From positions 310,001 through 374,000 of the forward strand of contig NZ_CP171843.1 in NCBI RefSeq assembly GCF_048020265.1: DNA of 64,000 bases, written 5' to 3'. Made by a program: the position numbers and the translations under genes. The notes under the pieces are model-generated. The model had not been told where the DNA came from and did not search any database. It saw only the letters and a list, made by a program, of their open reading frames with translations. The DNA is from Limnohabitans_A sp048020265 (lineage in GTDB: Bacteria; Pseudomonadota; Gammaproteobacteria; Burkholderiales; Burkholderiaceae_C). Of this stretch, positions 8,757-17,034 are shown piece by piece; position 1 is the first letter of the stretch; the number at the start of each line of letters is the position of its first letter.

Positions 8757-11144
8757 TCAGTTCCTGAACAAATCCAGAATCCGGTTGCGCTCTTCCCCCG
8801 GAGGCGTAGCGTTGGGGGATTTGCCTGAGCCCTCCTGGCCTGTGCCCAGCGTGCTGACGCCGCCTCCGCGGGCGTATTCTTCGTACATCCAGTCGCCACC
8901 GACGTTCACCAAACCTTCGGGCACAGGGGGTTCCGAAACCGGCATACCGCGCAACGCGGTTTCCATGAAGCTGATCCACACGGGCAAACTCAGGCCGCCG
9001 CCCGTTTCGCGGTCACCCAGCTTGCGCGGCGTGTCGTAGCCGACCCAGACCACAGCCGCCAGATTGGGCTGGTAGCCCGCAAACCAGGCGTCCATGGCGT
9101 CGTTGGTGGTGCCGGTTTTGCCGTAAATGTCCGGGCGACGCAGTGTGCCCTGCGCTCTGGCGGCGGTACCGGAGCGCGTGACCTCTTGCAGCAAGCTGGT
9201 CATGACAAAAGCGTTGCGCGGCGGGATGGCCGGCGCTTCGCTCGTTTGCACCACGGCGGGGCTGTCCACCAGCACGCGGTCTTTGAAATCGGTGATGCGC
9301 GTGATCAGGTGAGGCTGAACCTTGTAGCCGCCGTTGGCAAACACCGCGTAGCCTGTGGCCATTTGCATGGGGGTGACGGACCCTGCACCGAGCGCCATCG
9401 TCAAAAAGGCCGGGTGCTTGTCTTCGTCAAAGCCGAAACGGGTCACCCATTCCTGGGCGGGGCGGGGGCCGACCGCTTGCAAGATGCGAATGGACACCAT
9501 GTTCTTGGACTTCGCCAAACCTGTGCGCAGGCTCATGGGGCCGTCAAACTTGCCGTCGTAATTCTTGGGCTCCCAAGGCTGACCGCCCGTGACGCCGCTG
9601 TCAAAAAACAAAGGCGCGTCGTTGACCACCGTGGCGGGCGTGAAGCCTTTTTCCAGTGCAGCCGAATAGATGAAGGGCTTGAAGCTGGAGCCCGGCTGGC
9701 GCCAGGCCTGTGTCACATGGTTGAATTTGTTTTTGGCAAAGTCAAAGCCGCCCACCAAGGCCCGGATCGCACCCGTCTGTGGCGTGATGGCCACCAGTGC
9801 GCCTTCCACCTCGGGCAGCTGGGTGATCTCCCAAGCCCCTTTGGGGGTTTGGGTGATGCGGACCAGGGCACCTTTGCGCACTTGCTTGGCGGGGGGCGTT
9901 TTGTCGGACAGGCCCGATTGCGCCGGTTTGAGGCCGTCGCCCGTGATGGTGATTTGCTCGCCGTTCTGGCGAATCACCACCACCTTGCGGGGCGAGGCCT
10001 CCAGCACCACGGCCGACAGCACGTCGCCGTTGTCGGGGTGATCTTCAAGCGCGTCGTCGATGGCGTCTTCCATCCTTTTGGGGTCTGGCGGCAGGTCGAT
10101 GAATTTCTCGGGGCCACGGTAAATCTGGCGGCGCTCAAAATCCATGATGCCCTGGCGCAAGGCCTTGTAGGCGGCCATTTGCTCAGCCGATTGCACAGTG
10201 GTGTACACATTCAGGCCACGCGTGTAGGTCTCCTGACCGTATTGGGCAAAGACCATCTGGCGCACGGTTTCGGCCACATATTCCGCGTGCAGGATTTTTT
10301 TGTCAGCAGCCGAGCGCAACTTGAGCGGTTCGGCCTTGGCCGCCTTGGCCTGGGCGGCCGTGATGTACTTGTTGTCCTCCATCCGCTCGATGATGTAGAG
10401 CTGACGTGAACGGGCGCGCTTGGGGTTGCTGATCGGGTTGTAGGCCGAAGGGGCCTTGGGCAGGCCTGCCAGCATGGCCGCCTCGGCAATGCTGATCTCC
10501 TTGAGCGGTTTGCCGAAATAGGTTTCTGCGGCCGAGGCAAAACCATAAGCCCGGTTGCCCAGAAAAATCTGGTTCATGTAAATCTCAAGGATCTGGTCCT
10601 TGGTCAGCATGTGTTCGAGTTTGTAGGTCAGCAAAATCTCATAAATCTTGCGGGTATAGGTTTTCTCGGAAGACAGGTACACGTTGCGGGCGACCTGCAT
10701 GGTGATGGTCGAGGCCCCCTGACTTTTCATGCGGCCCACGTTGGCAATGCCCGCACGCAAGATGCCCAGATAGTCGACGCCGCCGTGTTGGTAAAAGCGG
10801 TTGTCTTCAATGGACAAAACCGCATCCTTCATGACTTGGGGAATGTCCTGGATGGGTGTGAGGTTGCGCCGCTCTTCCCCGAACTCGCCCATCAACTGGC
10901 CGTCTTCCGTGAACACACGCAGCGGCAATTTGGGCTTGTAATCGGCCAGGTCAGAAATGTCGGGCAGGTTGGGGTAGGCGATCACCATGGCCACACCTAC
11001 CACCATCAGGATGGACACCAGGCCAGCAGCTGCCAGACCCACGGCCCATGCGATCAGCTTGACAGCCCATGACACGAGGTCTGTGCCCGCTGTCTGCGGA
11101 GCGGCACGTTGTTTTTCTGGAGGGGCGGTGTCTTTGGAGGGCAT
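8757..11144 (-). CDS. mrcA: Penicillin-binding protein 1A, bifunctional peptidoglycan synthase
   Basis: Class A PBP (795 aa) combining glycosyltransferase and transpeptidase activity. Order: an N-terminal membrane anchor (about 30-56), a GT51 domain with catalytic Glu113 in EDNRFYQHGG and the QGASTITMQ motif, an OB-like insert, then the transpeptidase with SxxK (catalytic S486, K489), SKN and KTGTTND motifs. The Met at 11144 is chosen because upstream residues in the open frame are unlike the family. mrcA divergent from pilM is the classical proteobacterial arrangement. Confidence 0.95.
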   Translation of the reverse strand: MPSKDTAPPEKQRAAPQTAGTDLVSWAVKLIAWAVGLAAAGLVSILMVVGVAMVIAYPNLPDISDLADYKPKLPLRVFTEDGQLMGEFGEERRNLTPIQDIPQVMKDAVLSIEDNRFYQHGGVDYLGILRAGIANVGRMKSQGASTITMQVARNVYLSSEKTYTRKIYEILLTYKLEHMLTKDQILEIYMNQIFLGNRAYGFASAAETYFGKPLKEISIAEAAMLAGLPKAPSAYNPISNPKRARSRQLYIIERMEDNKYITAAQAKAAKAEPLKLRSAADKKILHAEYVAETVRQMVFAQYGQETYTRGLNVYTTVQSAEQMAAYKALRQGIMDFERRQIYRGPEKFIDLPPDPKRMEDAIDDALEDHPDNGDVLSAVVLEASPRKVVVIRQNGEQITITGDGLKPAQSGLSDKTPPAKQVRKGALVRITQTPKGAWEITQLPEVEGALVAITPQTGAIRALVGGFDFAKNKFNHVTQAWRQPGSSFKPFIYSAALEKGFTPATVVNDAPLFFDSGVTGGQPWEPKNYDGKFDGPMSLRTGLAKSKNMVSIRILQAVGPRPAQEWVTRFGFDEDKHPAFLTMALGAGSVTPMQMATGYAVFANGGYKVQPHLITRITDFKDRVLVDSPAVVQTSEAPAIPPRNAFVMTSLLQEVTRSGTAARAQGTLRRPDIYGKTGTTNDAMDAWFAGYQPNLAAVVWVGYDTPRKLGDRETGGGLSLPVWISFMETALRGMPVSEPPVPEGLVNVGGDWMYEEYARGGGVSTLGTGQEGSGKSPNATPPGEERNRILDLFRN

Positions 11145-11221
11145 AAGTGGGCTGTTGGTGCAGCCTACAGAGCGCGGGCTGCTGGCTATTATAAAAATCC
11201 TGGCCTGCATCCATTGAGATA

Positions 11222-11246
11222 CCAAAGAAATTTAATAAATCTTTGG
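11222..11246. repeat. A+T-rich inverted repeat upstream of pilM
   Basis: CCAAAGA and TCTTTGG form 7-bp arms around an 11-base A+T-rich centre in the mrcA-pilM intergenic region. It lies just upstream of the predicted pilM promoter and could be an operator; no regulator can be named. Confidence 0.5.
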
Positions 11247-11257
11247 TTTTCAAAAAA

Positions 11258-11286
11258 TTGTCATGTCGGGCGATTCATGTTACAAA
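11258..11286 (+). promoter_or_regulatory. Sigma-70 type promoter for the pil cluster
   Basis: TTGTCA (11258-11263) and TACAAA (11281-11286) have the ideal 17-base spacing, in an A+T-rich 186-base intergenic region. A TG precedes the -10 by one base. Transcription would start about 40 bases before the pilM ATG. Confidence 0.6.
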
Positions 11287-11330
11287 ACCTTTCGGCGAAG
11301 ACCATTCAGTCGTTTCCAGGGAGGTTCGAC

Positions 11331-12098
11331 ATGCAGGCATTGGTGCGGTGGTGGCAGCGGAGGGCCCAAGGATCGGTCCGCCATGCCTGGGGTTTGGCAC
11401 CGAACGGCGGTGCTTGGGTGCTGGGCGGGCTGACAAGGCCCACTCACAACCTGGCCAAAGTCCATACCCTGGTGGCTTTGCCCGCACCCCCTGATGTGGA
11501 CGCTTCAGACCTGAGCTGGCTGAGTCAGCATTTGCACCAGCATGGGCGCTTGGGTGGCGGGGCGCGTCATCGCCTCAACATGGCCTTGCCTTTGGCGCTG
11601 ATTCAGCAGGGATACATCGACTTCCCCGCCGACTTGCCCGAAGAAGACTGGGTGTACGAGGTGCAGTTGGAAGTGGCCCAGGCCTTGCAGCTGGAGCCCG
11701 ATGCGGTGAATTTCGATTTTGAACCCGCGCCACCGACCGATGGCCTGGTCCAGCGCGTGCACTGGATGGGCTGTGCGCAAGCCCGGATGGCGGACTTCAA
11801 AAGCTGCACCCGTGCGGCAGGCTGGCGACTGGCCGCCGTCGAGTCCGAACTGCAGGCCGCACAGCGGGGTGCGCGTGCATTGCGCGGCGGTGTGGCCAGT
11901 TTGTGGACCCAGGCGCCGCAGGACTGGCAATTTCGGCTGGACAACCTGGGCGGACCGGCTCACCGGTCAGAACACGAAGCCGCTCAGGCGACGGTGGACT
12001 CCGAAGCCGCCATCGAAGAAGCCCTGCGGCAGGTGATGGCCACGCCCGGCGGCCCTCGTCTGGTGGCTGCAGGCTTGGCCCTGAAGGCGTGGCAGTGA
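11331..12098 (+). CDS. pilM: Short PilM-like pilus assembly protein
   Basis: Protein of 255 aa resembling the middle of PilM, the actin-like cytoplasmic partner of PilN. About residues 83-172 match the PilM core pattern: a LNMALPLALI-type strand, the acidic DLPEEDWVYEVQLE helix, VNFDFEP, and a CTRAAGWRLAAVES segment. The N-terminal nucleotide motif seen in full PilM (GIDIGS) is not recognisable and the second actin-like half is mostly missing. The size is closer to HofM/ComA (about 260 aa) than to full-length PilM (about 350 aa). GGAGG precedes the ATG at 11331. Assignment rests on pattern and gene order, so moderate certainty. Confidence 0.72.
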   Translation: MQALVRWWQRRAQGSVRHAWGLAPNGGAWVLGGLTRPTHNLAKVHTLVALPAPPDVDASDLSWLSQHLHQHGRLGGGARHRLNMALPLALIQQGYIDFPADLPEEDWVYEVQLEVAQALQLEPDAVNFDFEPAPPTDGLVQRVHWMGCAQARMADFKSCTRAAGWRLAAVESELQAAQRGARALRGGVASLWTQAPQDWQFRLDNLGGPAHRSEHEAAQATVDSEAAIEEALRQVMATPGGPRLVAAGLALKAWQ

Positions 12099-12679
12099 TG
12101 CGTGCCCTGAATTTGCTCCATCACCCGGGCCTGGCTCGGCAGCACAAGGTTTTCCATCGTTGGTGGAGCGGTTTGGCTGGATTCCTGGTCGGCACCTCAC
12201 TGGCTTGGGGCTGGCAGCAATGGCTGCTGATCGAGACGTCGCAGCTGCAGTCGGAGCAAAGCCGTTTGCAAGGGGCATTGCGGGCGCAGCAACAGCAGGC
12301 CCAGGAAGCCGCACGCCAGCAAACCCGACTGCGCGGGCAAGCCGAACAAGCCCGCCAGCTCCAGCAGATCGCCGAGCACCAGCACACCTGGGTGAGCCTG
12401 CACGACAGCTTGCAGCAAGAAGCCAAGGACAGGGGTTTGAGGTTAGTGCGCTTGCAGTCCGAAGCTGAAAAAATCGAGTTGCACGGCAGCATGAAGCGCG
12501 TCGACGCCGTGTCTGAAGTCCGGCAAAGGTTGTCGGCGCAGTGGCCGCAGCCTCTTGCCTTGACCAGCATGGTGGTCGGACCTGCCGGTGAGGTGAACTT
12601 TGTCTGGCAAACCCAGTGGCCACAGGCCCAAGCGGTGGTGGCCACATCGCCTGCTCGCGCCCAGAGGGCCAAACCATGA
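12098..12679 (+). CDS. pilN: PilN-like inner-membrane pilus assembly protein
   Basis: Bitopic membrane protein of 193 aa. A short cytoplasmic N-terminus contains the LNLLHH motif, the counterpart of the PilM-binding INLLP motif of PilN. A membrane segment lies at about 26-43, then a strongly Gln/Ala/Arg-rich coiled coil (about 50-100), then a small periplasmic ferredoxin-like domain. The start overlaps the pilM stop, and the stop overlaps the next gene in ATGA, so the set is translationally coupled. Confidence 0.78.
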   Translation: MRALNLLHHPGLARQHKVFHRWWSGLAGFLVGTSLAWGWQQWLLIETSQLQSEQSRLQGALRAQQQQAQEAARQQTRLRGQAEQARQLQQIAEHQHTWVSLHDSLQQEAKDRGLRLVRLQSEAEKIELHGSMKRVDAVSEVRQRLSAQWPQPLALTSMVVGPAGEVNFVWQTQWPQAQAVVATSPARAQRAKP

Positions 12680-13761
12680 ACCGCTGGGCCGTGATGCCGC
12701 TGGGCGCTTTGCACTGGCCTCACCTGCAGCGCCTGGCTGCACGCTGGTGGCGTCGGTGGGTCTACGCTTTGACCGGCTGCTCGCTGGGTTTGGCGCTGGT
12801 TTGGCTGGCACAGCCAGAGGTGCGCGAAGACCTTGCACAGGCCGAGCAAGCGGTGACCGTTTTGGCGCAGCAGCTGGCCGCCGTGCCTGTGGCCGCAGCC
12901 ATGCCCCCAGCCCAGGCCATGCCAAGTGGTGTGCAGGGCCGACTCGCCAGCTTGCCTGGCGTCAGACAACAAGGACAAATCTGGACCGATTGGCAGCAGG
13001 TCTTGGCCGCACACGGTTTGCGCCTGCAATCGTTGCGCCCCTTGGCCACCGAGTTGGCCGTCTTGCCTGCGTCCGGTAGCGGCGGTGCCGCGCAGCATGC
13101 CAGCTTGCCCCATCAGGCGGCGGCTTTGCGTGTGCAGGGTCGTTTCGAGGACTGGACCCGGGCATGGGCGGCTTGCGCCGAGACAGGGCCGGTCTGCAGC
13201 CTGGACCGCATCAGCGTGGCAGCCCTGCCACAAGCGGCCGAAGTCCAGATCGATGTGGTGCTGCGCATCTGGATGCGTCCGGGCGAAGAGGGTGCTGGGG
13301 CACAGGCACTGCCAACGGCCTGGATCGTGCCCTCGTCGGCGTCTCCCCTGTCCCGATCGGCGCCTGCATTGTTTGCTGCAGAGGCGGCTGTTTCCGGGGC
13401 CCTCGTGGGCGCTGCCGCGCGTGCCGAAGGCGTGCGTTTGGAAGATGAGCGGCAAACCACTGGCGCAGCGGCAACCGGCACAGCCGCCGAAGACTTGCCG
13501 CCGGACCCGCGTCACTGGCCACTGGCCCGGGTACGTTGGGTGGGCTTGTGGCAGCAGGGCAGCGATCGGCACGCGATTTTGTCGGCCGGACCGCATGGGG
13601 CCAAGGTGCGCCTGGGGCAACGTGTCACGCAGGAAGGCCATCGGGTGGTCGCCATCGCCGAGGACGGCGTGAGCCTGCGTTTGGCGCAAGAGTCCGTGAT
13701 CAAGCTCGACGGCATGCGGCCCGCCGCAGAGGGTCACAGCATGGGGAGTGGGAAGCCATGA
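12676..13761 (+). CDS. PilO-PilP-like fusion protein
   Basis: 361 aa where two genes are expected. The N-terminal half resembles PilO: a cytoplasmic tail, a membrane segment near residues 30-46, a short coiled coil (about 48-72), and an alpha-beta periplasmic domain (about 100-200). A low-complexity Ala/Thr linker (about 205-275) joins this to residues 281-342, which match the PilP beta-sandwich pattern (RVRWVGLWQQG...HAIL...VRLGQRV...HRVVAIAEDGVSLRL). No separate pilP, with its usual lipobox, exists before pilQ. The reading as a fusion is inference from order and pattern. Both ends overlap their neighbours by four bases. Confidence 0.65.
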   Translation: MNRWAVMPLGALHWPHLQRLAARWWRRWVYALTGCSLGLALVWLAQPEVREDLAQAEQAVTVLAQQLAAVPVAAAMPPAQAMPSGVQGRLASLPGVRQQGQIWTDWQQVLAAHGLRLQSLRPLATELAVLPASGSGGAAQHASLPHQAAALRVQGRFEDWTRAWAACAETGPVCSLDRISVAALPQAAEVQIDVVLRIWMRPGEEGAGAQALPTAWIVPSSASPLSRSAPALFAAEAAVSGALVGAAARAEGVRLEDERQTTGAAATGTAAEDLPPDPRHWPLARVRWVGLWQQGSDRHAILSAGPHGAKVRLGQRVTQEGHRVVAIAEDGVSLRLAQESVIKLDGMRPAAEGHSMGSGKP

Positions 13762-15188
13762 AGCATTTCAAGCGATACGGACTCCGCAGCAGCGTGTGGC
13801 TGGCATGCGTTTGCAGCGCAGGGTGGGTGGCGGCGCAAATGCCGGACAGCCCAGAACGGACCTCGCCACCGCCAGGGTCACAAGCGGGTGCGGTGGCTGT
13901 GCCCGACGACAAACCGATCAGCCTGAATTTTCAGAACATCGACATCAAAGCCCTGCTGCAGGTGTTTGCCGACTTCACAGGGCTCAACCTGGTGCCGACC
14001 GACAGCGTGAGCGGACCCGTGACCGTGCGTTTGAGCGAGGTGCCGTGGCAGCAGGCTTTGAGCATCGTGCTGCAGTCCAAGGGACTGGTGTCGCGCCAGG
14101 AGGGCCGTGTGCTATGGATTGCACCGCAGGGCGAATGGGCCTTGCGCGAAAAAAAGCAGCTCGACGCCCAAGCCGCATTGGAGTCGGTCAGCCCCTTGCA
14201 GATGCTGTCCCTGCGTTTGCAATATGCCCGTGCCGCCGAGGTGGCCCAGCGCCTGCAGGGCGGTGCGGCTGGCAGCACAGGGGGGCGCTGGTTGAGTGCC
14301 CGTGGCAGTGTGCTGGCCGAGCCCCGCACCAACCAGCTCTTCATCTCAGACCTGCCCGCACGCGTGCTGGACCTTCAAAAAATGCTGGCGCAATTGGACG
14401 TGCCCGTTCGTCAGATCCTGATCGAGGCGCGCATCGTGGAGGCCGATGACCAGTTTGGGCAATCGCTCGGTGTGAAGCTGGGCACGGGTCTGGCCATCCC
14501 CATGAAGGTACAGGGCCGCTCCAACACGCTGGCCGTGGGTGCCAGCAACCAGCCCACAGCGGCCGGTACGGTGGCCGGCAACCAGGTGAATTTGCCTGCG
14601 GGATCGGCTGGCCAAACGCTCAACACCCCGGCCACCTTCGCCGTCTCGTTGTTCAATGCCGCGGCCGACCGGTTCATCAACGTGGAAATTTCGGTCCTGG
14701 AAGCCGCAGGGTTGGGCAAGGTGGTGTCGCGCCCCCGGGTGGTGACCGCGGACCAGACCAAGGCCTTGATCGAGCAGGGCACCGAGTTGCCTTATCAGAC
14801 ATCCATCGGCAATGGCGTGACCGCGATTTCTTTCAGAAAGGCCAACCTCAAACTGGAGGTGACGCCCCAGATCACGCCCGATGGTTCGGTCGTGCTGGAT
14901 GTGGATGTGAACCGCGACAGCGTCGGGCAAATCACCCCGGCGGGTTACGCCATCAACACCAAGCATGTGAAGACCCAGGTGCGCGTGGAGGATGGCGGCA
15001 CCGTCGTGCTGGGCGGTATTTACGAAGAGACCAACCGCAATGACGAAGCCAAGGTGCCGGGTCTGGGCGATGTGCCTGGCCTGGGGTGGCTGTTCAAAAA
15101 CCGGGACCAGACCCGGCGCAAAAGCGAGTTGTTGATTTTCCTCACGCCCCGCGTGGTGGCCGATGGCCCGGCTACTCTGCCGCCCTGA
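13758..15188 (+). CDS. pilQ: Short PilQ/HofQ-type secretin
   Basis: Outer-membrane secretin of 476 aa, through which the pilus or incoming DNA would pass. A signal peptide covers about 1-27. It is followed directly by an STN/N0-type domain (about 48-120, ISLNFQNIDIKALLQVFADFTGLNLV), a secretin N1 domain, and the secretin core with the VPGLGDVPGLGWLFK signature near the end. The N-terminal AMIN domains of standard PilQ (usually about 700 aa) are absent, so it resembles HofQ/ComE. The start at 13758 overlaps the preceding stop by four bases. Confidence 0.88.
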   Translation: MKHFKRYGLRSSVWLACVCSAGWVAAQMPDSPERTSPPPGSQAGAVAVPDDKPISLNFQNIDIKALLQVFADFTGLNLVPTDSVSGPVTVRLSEVPWQQALSIVLQSKGLVSRQEGRVLWIAPQGEWALREKKQLDAQAALESVSPLQMLSLRLQYARAAEVAQRLQGGAAGSTGGRWLSARGSVLAEPRTNQLFISDLPARVLDLQKMLAQLDVPVRQILIEARIVEADDQFGQSLGVKLGTGLAIPMKVQGRSNTLAVGASNQPTAAGTVAGNQVNLPAGSAGQTLNTPATFAVSLFNAAADRFINVEISVLEAAGLGKVVSRPRVVTADQTKALIEQGTELPYQTSIGNGVTAISFRKANLKLEVTPQITPDGSVVLDVDVNRDSVGQITPAGYAINTKHVKTQVRVEDGGTVVLGGIYEETNRNDEAKVPGLGDVPGLGWLFKNRDQTRRKSELLIFLTPRVVADGPATLPP

Positions 15189-15319
15189 AGCACGCTGCCC
15201 TTTGGCTCCAGCGCAGCACGCTTCAAGCTGGGCCAAGCCGGTCGAATACACTTGCAGGCTATGAAGTGCTGGCCATTTTTTGTGGGTGGCCCAGCCGACT
15301 TTTCCAGTGTGAGACTTTC

Positions 15320-15877
15320 TTGAGCATCATCTTCGTGGGCCTACCGGGCTCGGGCAAAACCACCATTGGCAGGCAATTGGCACGCCGCTTGGGGCTGGCT
15401 TTTGTCGACTCTGACCATGTGATCGAGCACCAATTGGGCTGCTCGATTCGGGAGTTCTTTGCCCGTGAAGGAGAAGACAGTTTTCGCGATGTGGAGCAAC
15501 AGGTGCTGGACGAGCTGACCCAAACCCATGAGGGGGTCATCGCCACAGGCGGCGGAGCTGTCTTGCGCGAAACCAATCGCCGTCATTTGCACGACCGTGG
15601 TCATGTCATCTACCTGCGCTCGACGCCCGAAGACGTTTTTCGCCGTGTGCGCCACGACACAGCCCGCCCTTTGTTGCAGGTGGATGACCCCTTGAGCCGC
15701 CTGCGTGCCTTGTTTGAGGCGCGTGACCCGCTGTACCGCGAGGCGGCCCATTTCGTCATTGAAACCGGCCGTCCCTCGGTGGCCACCCTGGTCAACATGA
15801 TCATCATGCAGCTGGAACTGGCCGGACACCTGCACGCAAGCACGCCAGCGCCCTTGCAGCCCGCACGCAAACCCTGA
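15320..15877 (+). CDS. aroK: Shikimate kinase
   Basis: ATP-dependent phosphorylation of shikimate to shikimate 3-phosphate in the chorismate pathway (185 aa). The P-loop GLPGSGKTT lies at about residues 7-15, the shikimate-binding DSD motif follows (FVDSDHVIE), then the glycine-rich TGGGAVLR motif and the lid arginines (RPLLQ). No ATG fits; the TTG at 15320 places the P-loop at the family position and is chosen over a GTG at 15266. It follows pilQ and precedes aroB, the conserved order. Confidence 0.92.
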   Translation: MSIIFVGLPGSGKTTIGRQLARRLGLAFVDSDHVIEHQLGCSIREFFAREGEDSFRDVEQQVLDELTQTHEGVIATGGGAVLRETNRRHLHDRGHVIYLRSTPEDVFRRVRHDTARPLLQVDDPLSRLRALFEARDPLYREAAHFVIETGRPSVATLVNMIIMQLELAGHLHASTPAPLQPARKP

Positions 15878-15918
15878 AACGCCGAGATCCCTTCTCGCAC
15901 CCCCTACACTTGGGGGCT

Positions 15919-17031
15919 ATGTCCGAGTCCACATTCCCCATTGAGAAGGTCGCCATTTCGCTGGACGACCGCAGTTACGACATCCTGATTGGCCAAGGCC
16001 TGCTGAGCCGCCCCGGCACCTGGGCCGGCCTGCCCAAGGCGACAACAGCCATGATCGTGACCAATGACACGATTGCCCCGCTGTACGAAGCCGCTTTGCG
16101 CAGCGCCATTGCCCCGCATTACAAGCAGGTCCACACCGTGGTGCTGGCCGATGGCGAGGCGCACAAAGACTGGCCCACCTTGAACCTGATTTTTGACGCC
16201 CTGCTGGGTCAAGGCTGCGACCGCAAGACGGTGCTGTTTGCCTTGGGTGGTGGCGTGGTGGGCGACATGACCGGCTTTGCGGCGGCCAGCTACATGCGCG
16301 GCGTGCCCTTTGTCCAGGTGCCGACCACGCTTTTGTCGCAGGTGGATTCGTCGGTGGGCGGCAAGACCGCCATCAACCACCCGCTGGGCAAAAACATGAT
16401 CGGCGCGTTCTACCAACCCGTGTGCGTGGTGTGCGACCTGAACACCCTGACCACTTTGCCCCCGCGCGAGCTGAGCGCAGGCCTGGCCGAAGTCATCAAA
16501 TATGGCCCGATCGCCGACATGGCCTTCCTCGACTGGATCGAGGCCAACATCGATGCCCTCATCGCTCAAGACCCGGCCGCGCTGGCGCACGCTGTCAAGT
16601 GCAGCTGCGAGATCAAGGCCTGGGTGGTCGGGCAAGACGAGCGCGAAGCGGGCCTGCGGGCCATTTTGAATTTTGGCCACACCTTTGGCCATGCCATCGA
16701 GGCGGGTCTGGGTTTTGGCGTCTGGCTGCACGGCGAAGCCGTGGGCTGCGGCATGGTCATGGCCGCAGAACTCTCGCAGCGTCTGGGCAAAGTGGACGCC
16801 GATTTTGTGGCGCGTTTGCGGGCTTTGATTGCGCGTGCAGGCCTGCCCGTGCGCGGCCCGGTCATAGACGCGGCCGACAATGCGGGCCATTACATCGAAC
16901 ACATGCGCCTCGACAAAAAAGCCATCGGCGGCGACATCCAGTTTGTGGTGATCGACGGCCCCGGCAAAGCCACCGTATGCGGTGCGCCCGACGCCATGGT
17001 GCGTGAGGTGATCAACGCCTGCTGCGCCTGA
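15919..17031 (+). CDS. aroB: 3-dehydroquinate synthase
   Basis: NAD- and metal-dependent cyclisation of DAHP to 3-dehydroquinate (370 aa). NAD-binding residues are seen in ALGGGVVGDMTGFAAA and the PTTLLSQVDSSVGGKTAIN motif. Metal ligands lie in AEVIKYG (Glu), FGHTFGHAIE (His) and WLHGEAV (His). The ATG at 15919 is preferred over a TTG three codons upstream. It lies 41 bases after aroK. Confidence 0.96.
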   Translation: MSESTFPIEKVAISLDDRSYDILIGQGLLSRPGTWAGLPKATTAMIVTNDTIAPLYEAALRSAIAPHYKQVHTVVLADGEAHKDWPTLNLIFDALLGQGCDRKTVLFALGGGVVGDMTGFAAASYMRGVPFVQVPTTLLSQVDSSVGGKTAINHPLGKNMIGAFYQPVCVVCDLNTLTTLPPRELSAGLAEVIKYGPIADMAFLDWIEANIDALIAQDPAALAHAVKCSCEIKAWVVGQDEREAGLRAILNFGHTFGHAIEAGLGFGVWLHGEAVGCGMVMAAELSQRLGKVDADFVARLRALIARAGLPVRGPVIDAADNAGHYIEHMRLDKKAIGGDIQFVVIDGPGKATVCGAPDAMVREVINACCA

Positions 17032-17034
17032 ACC

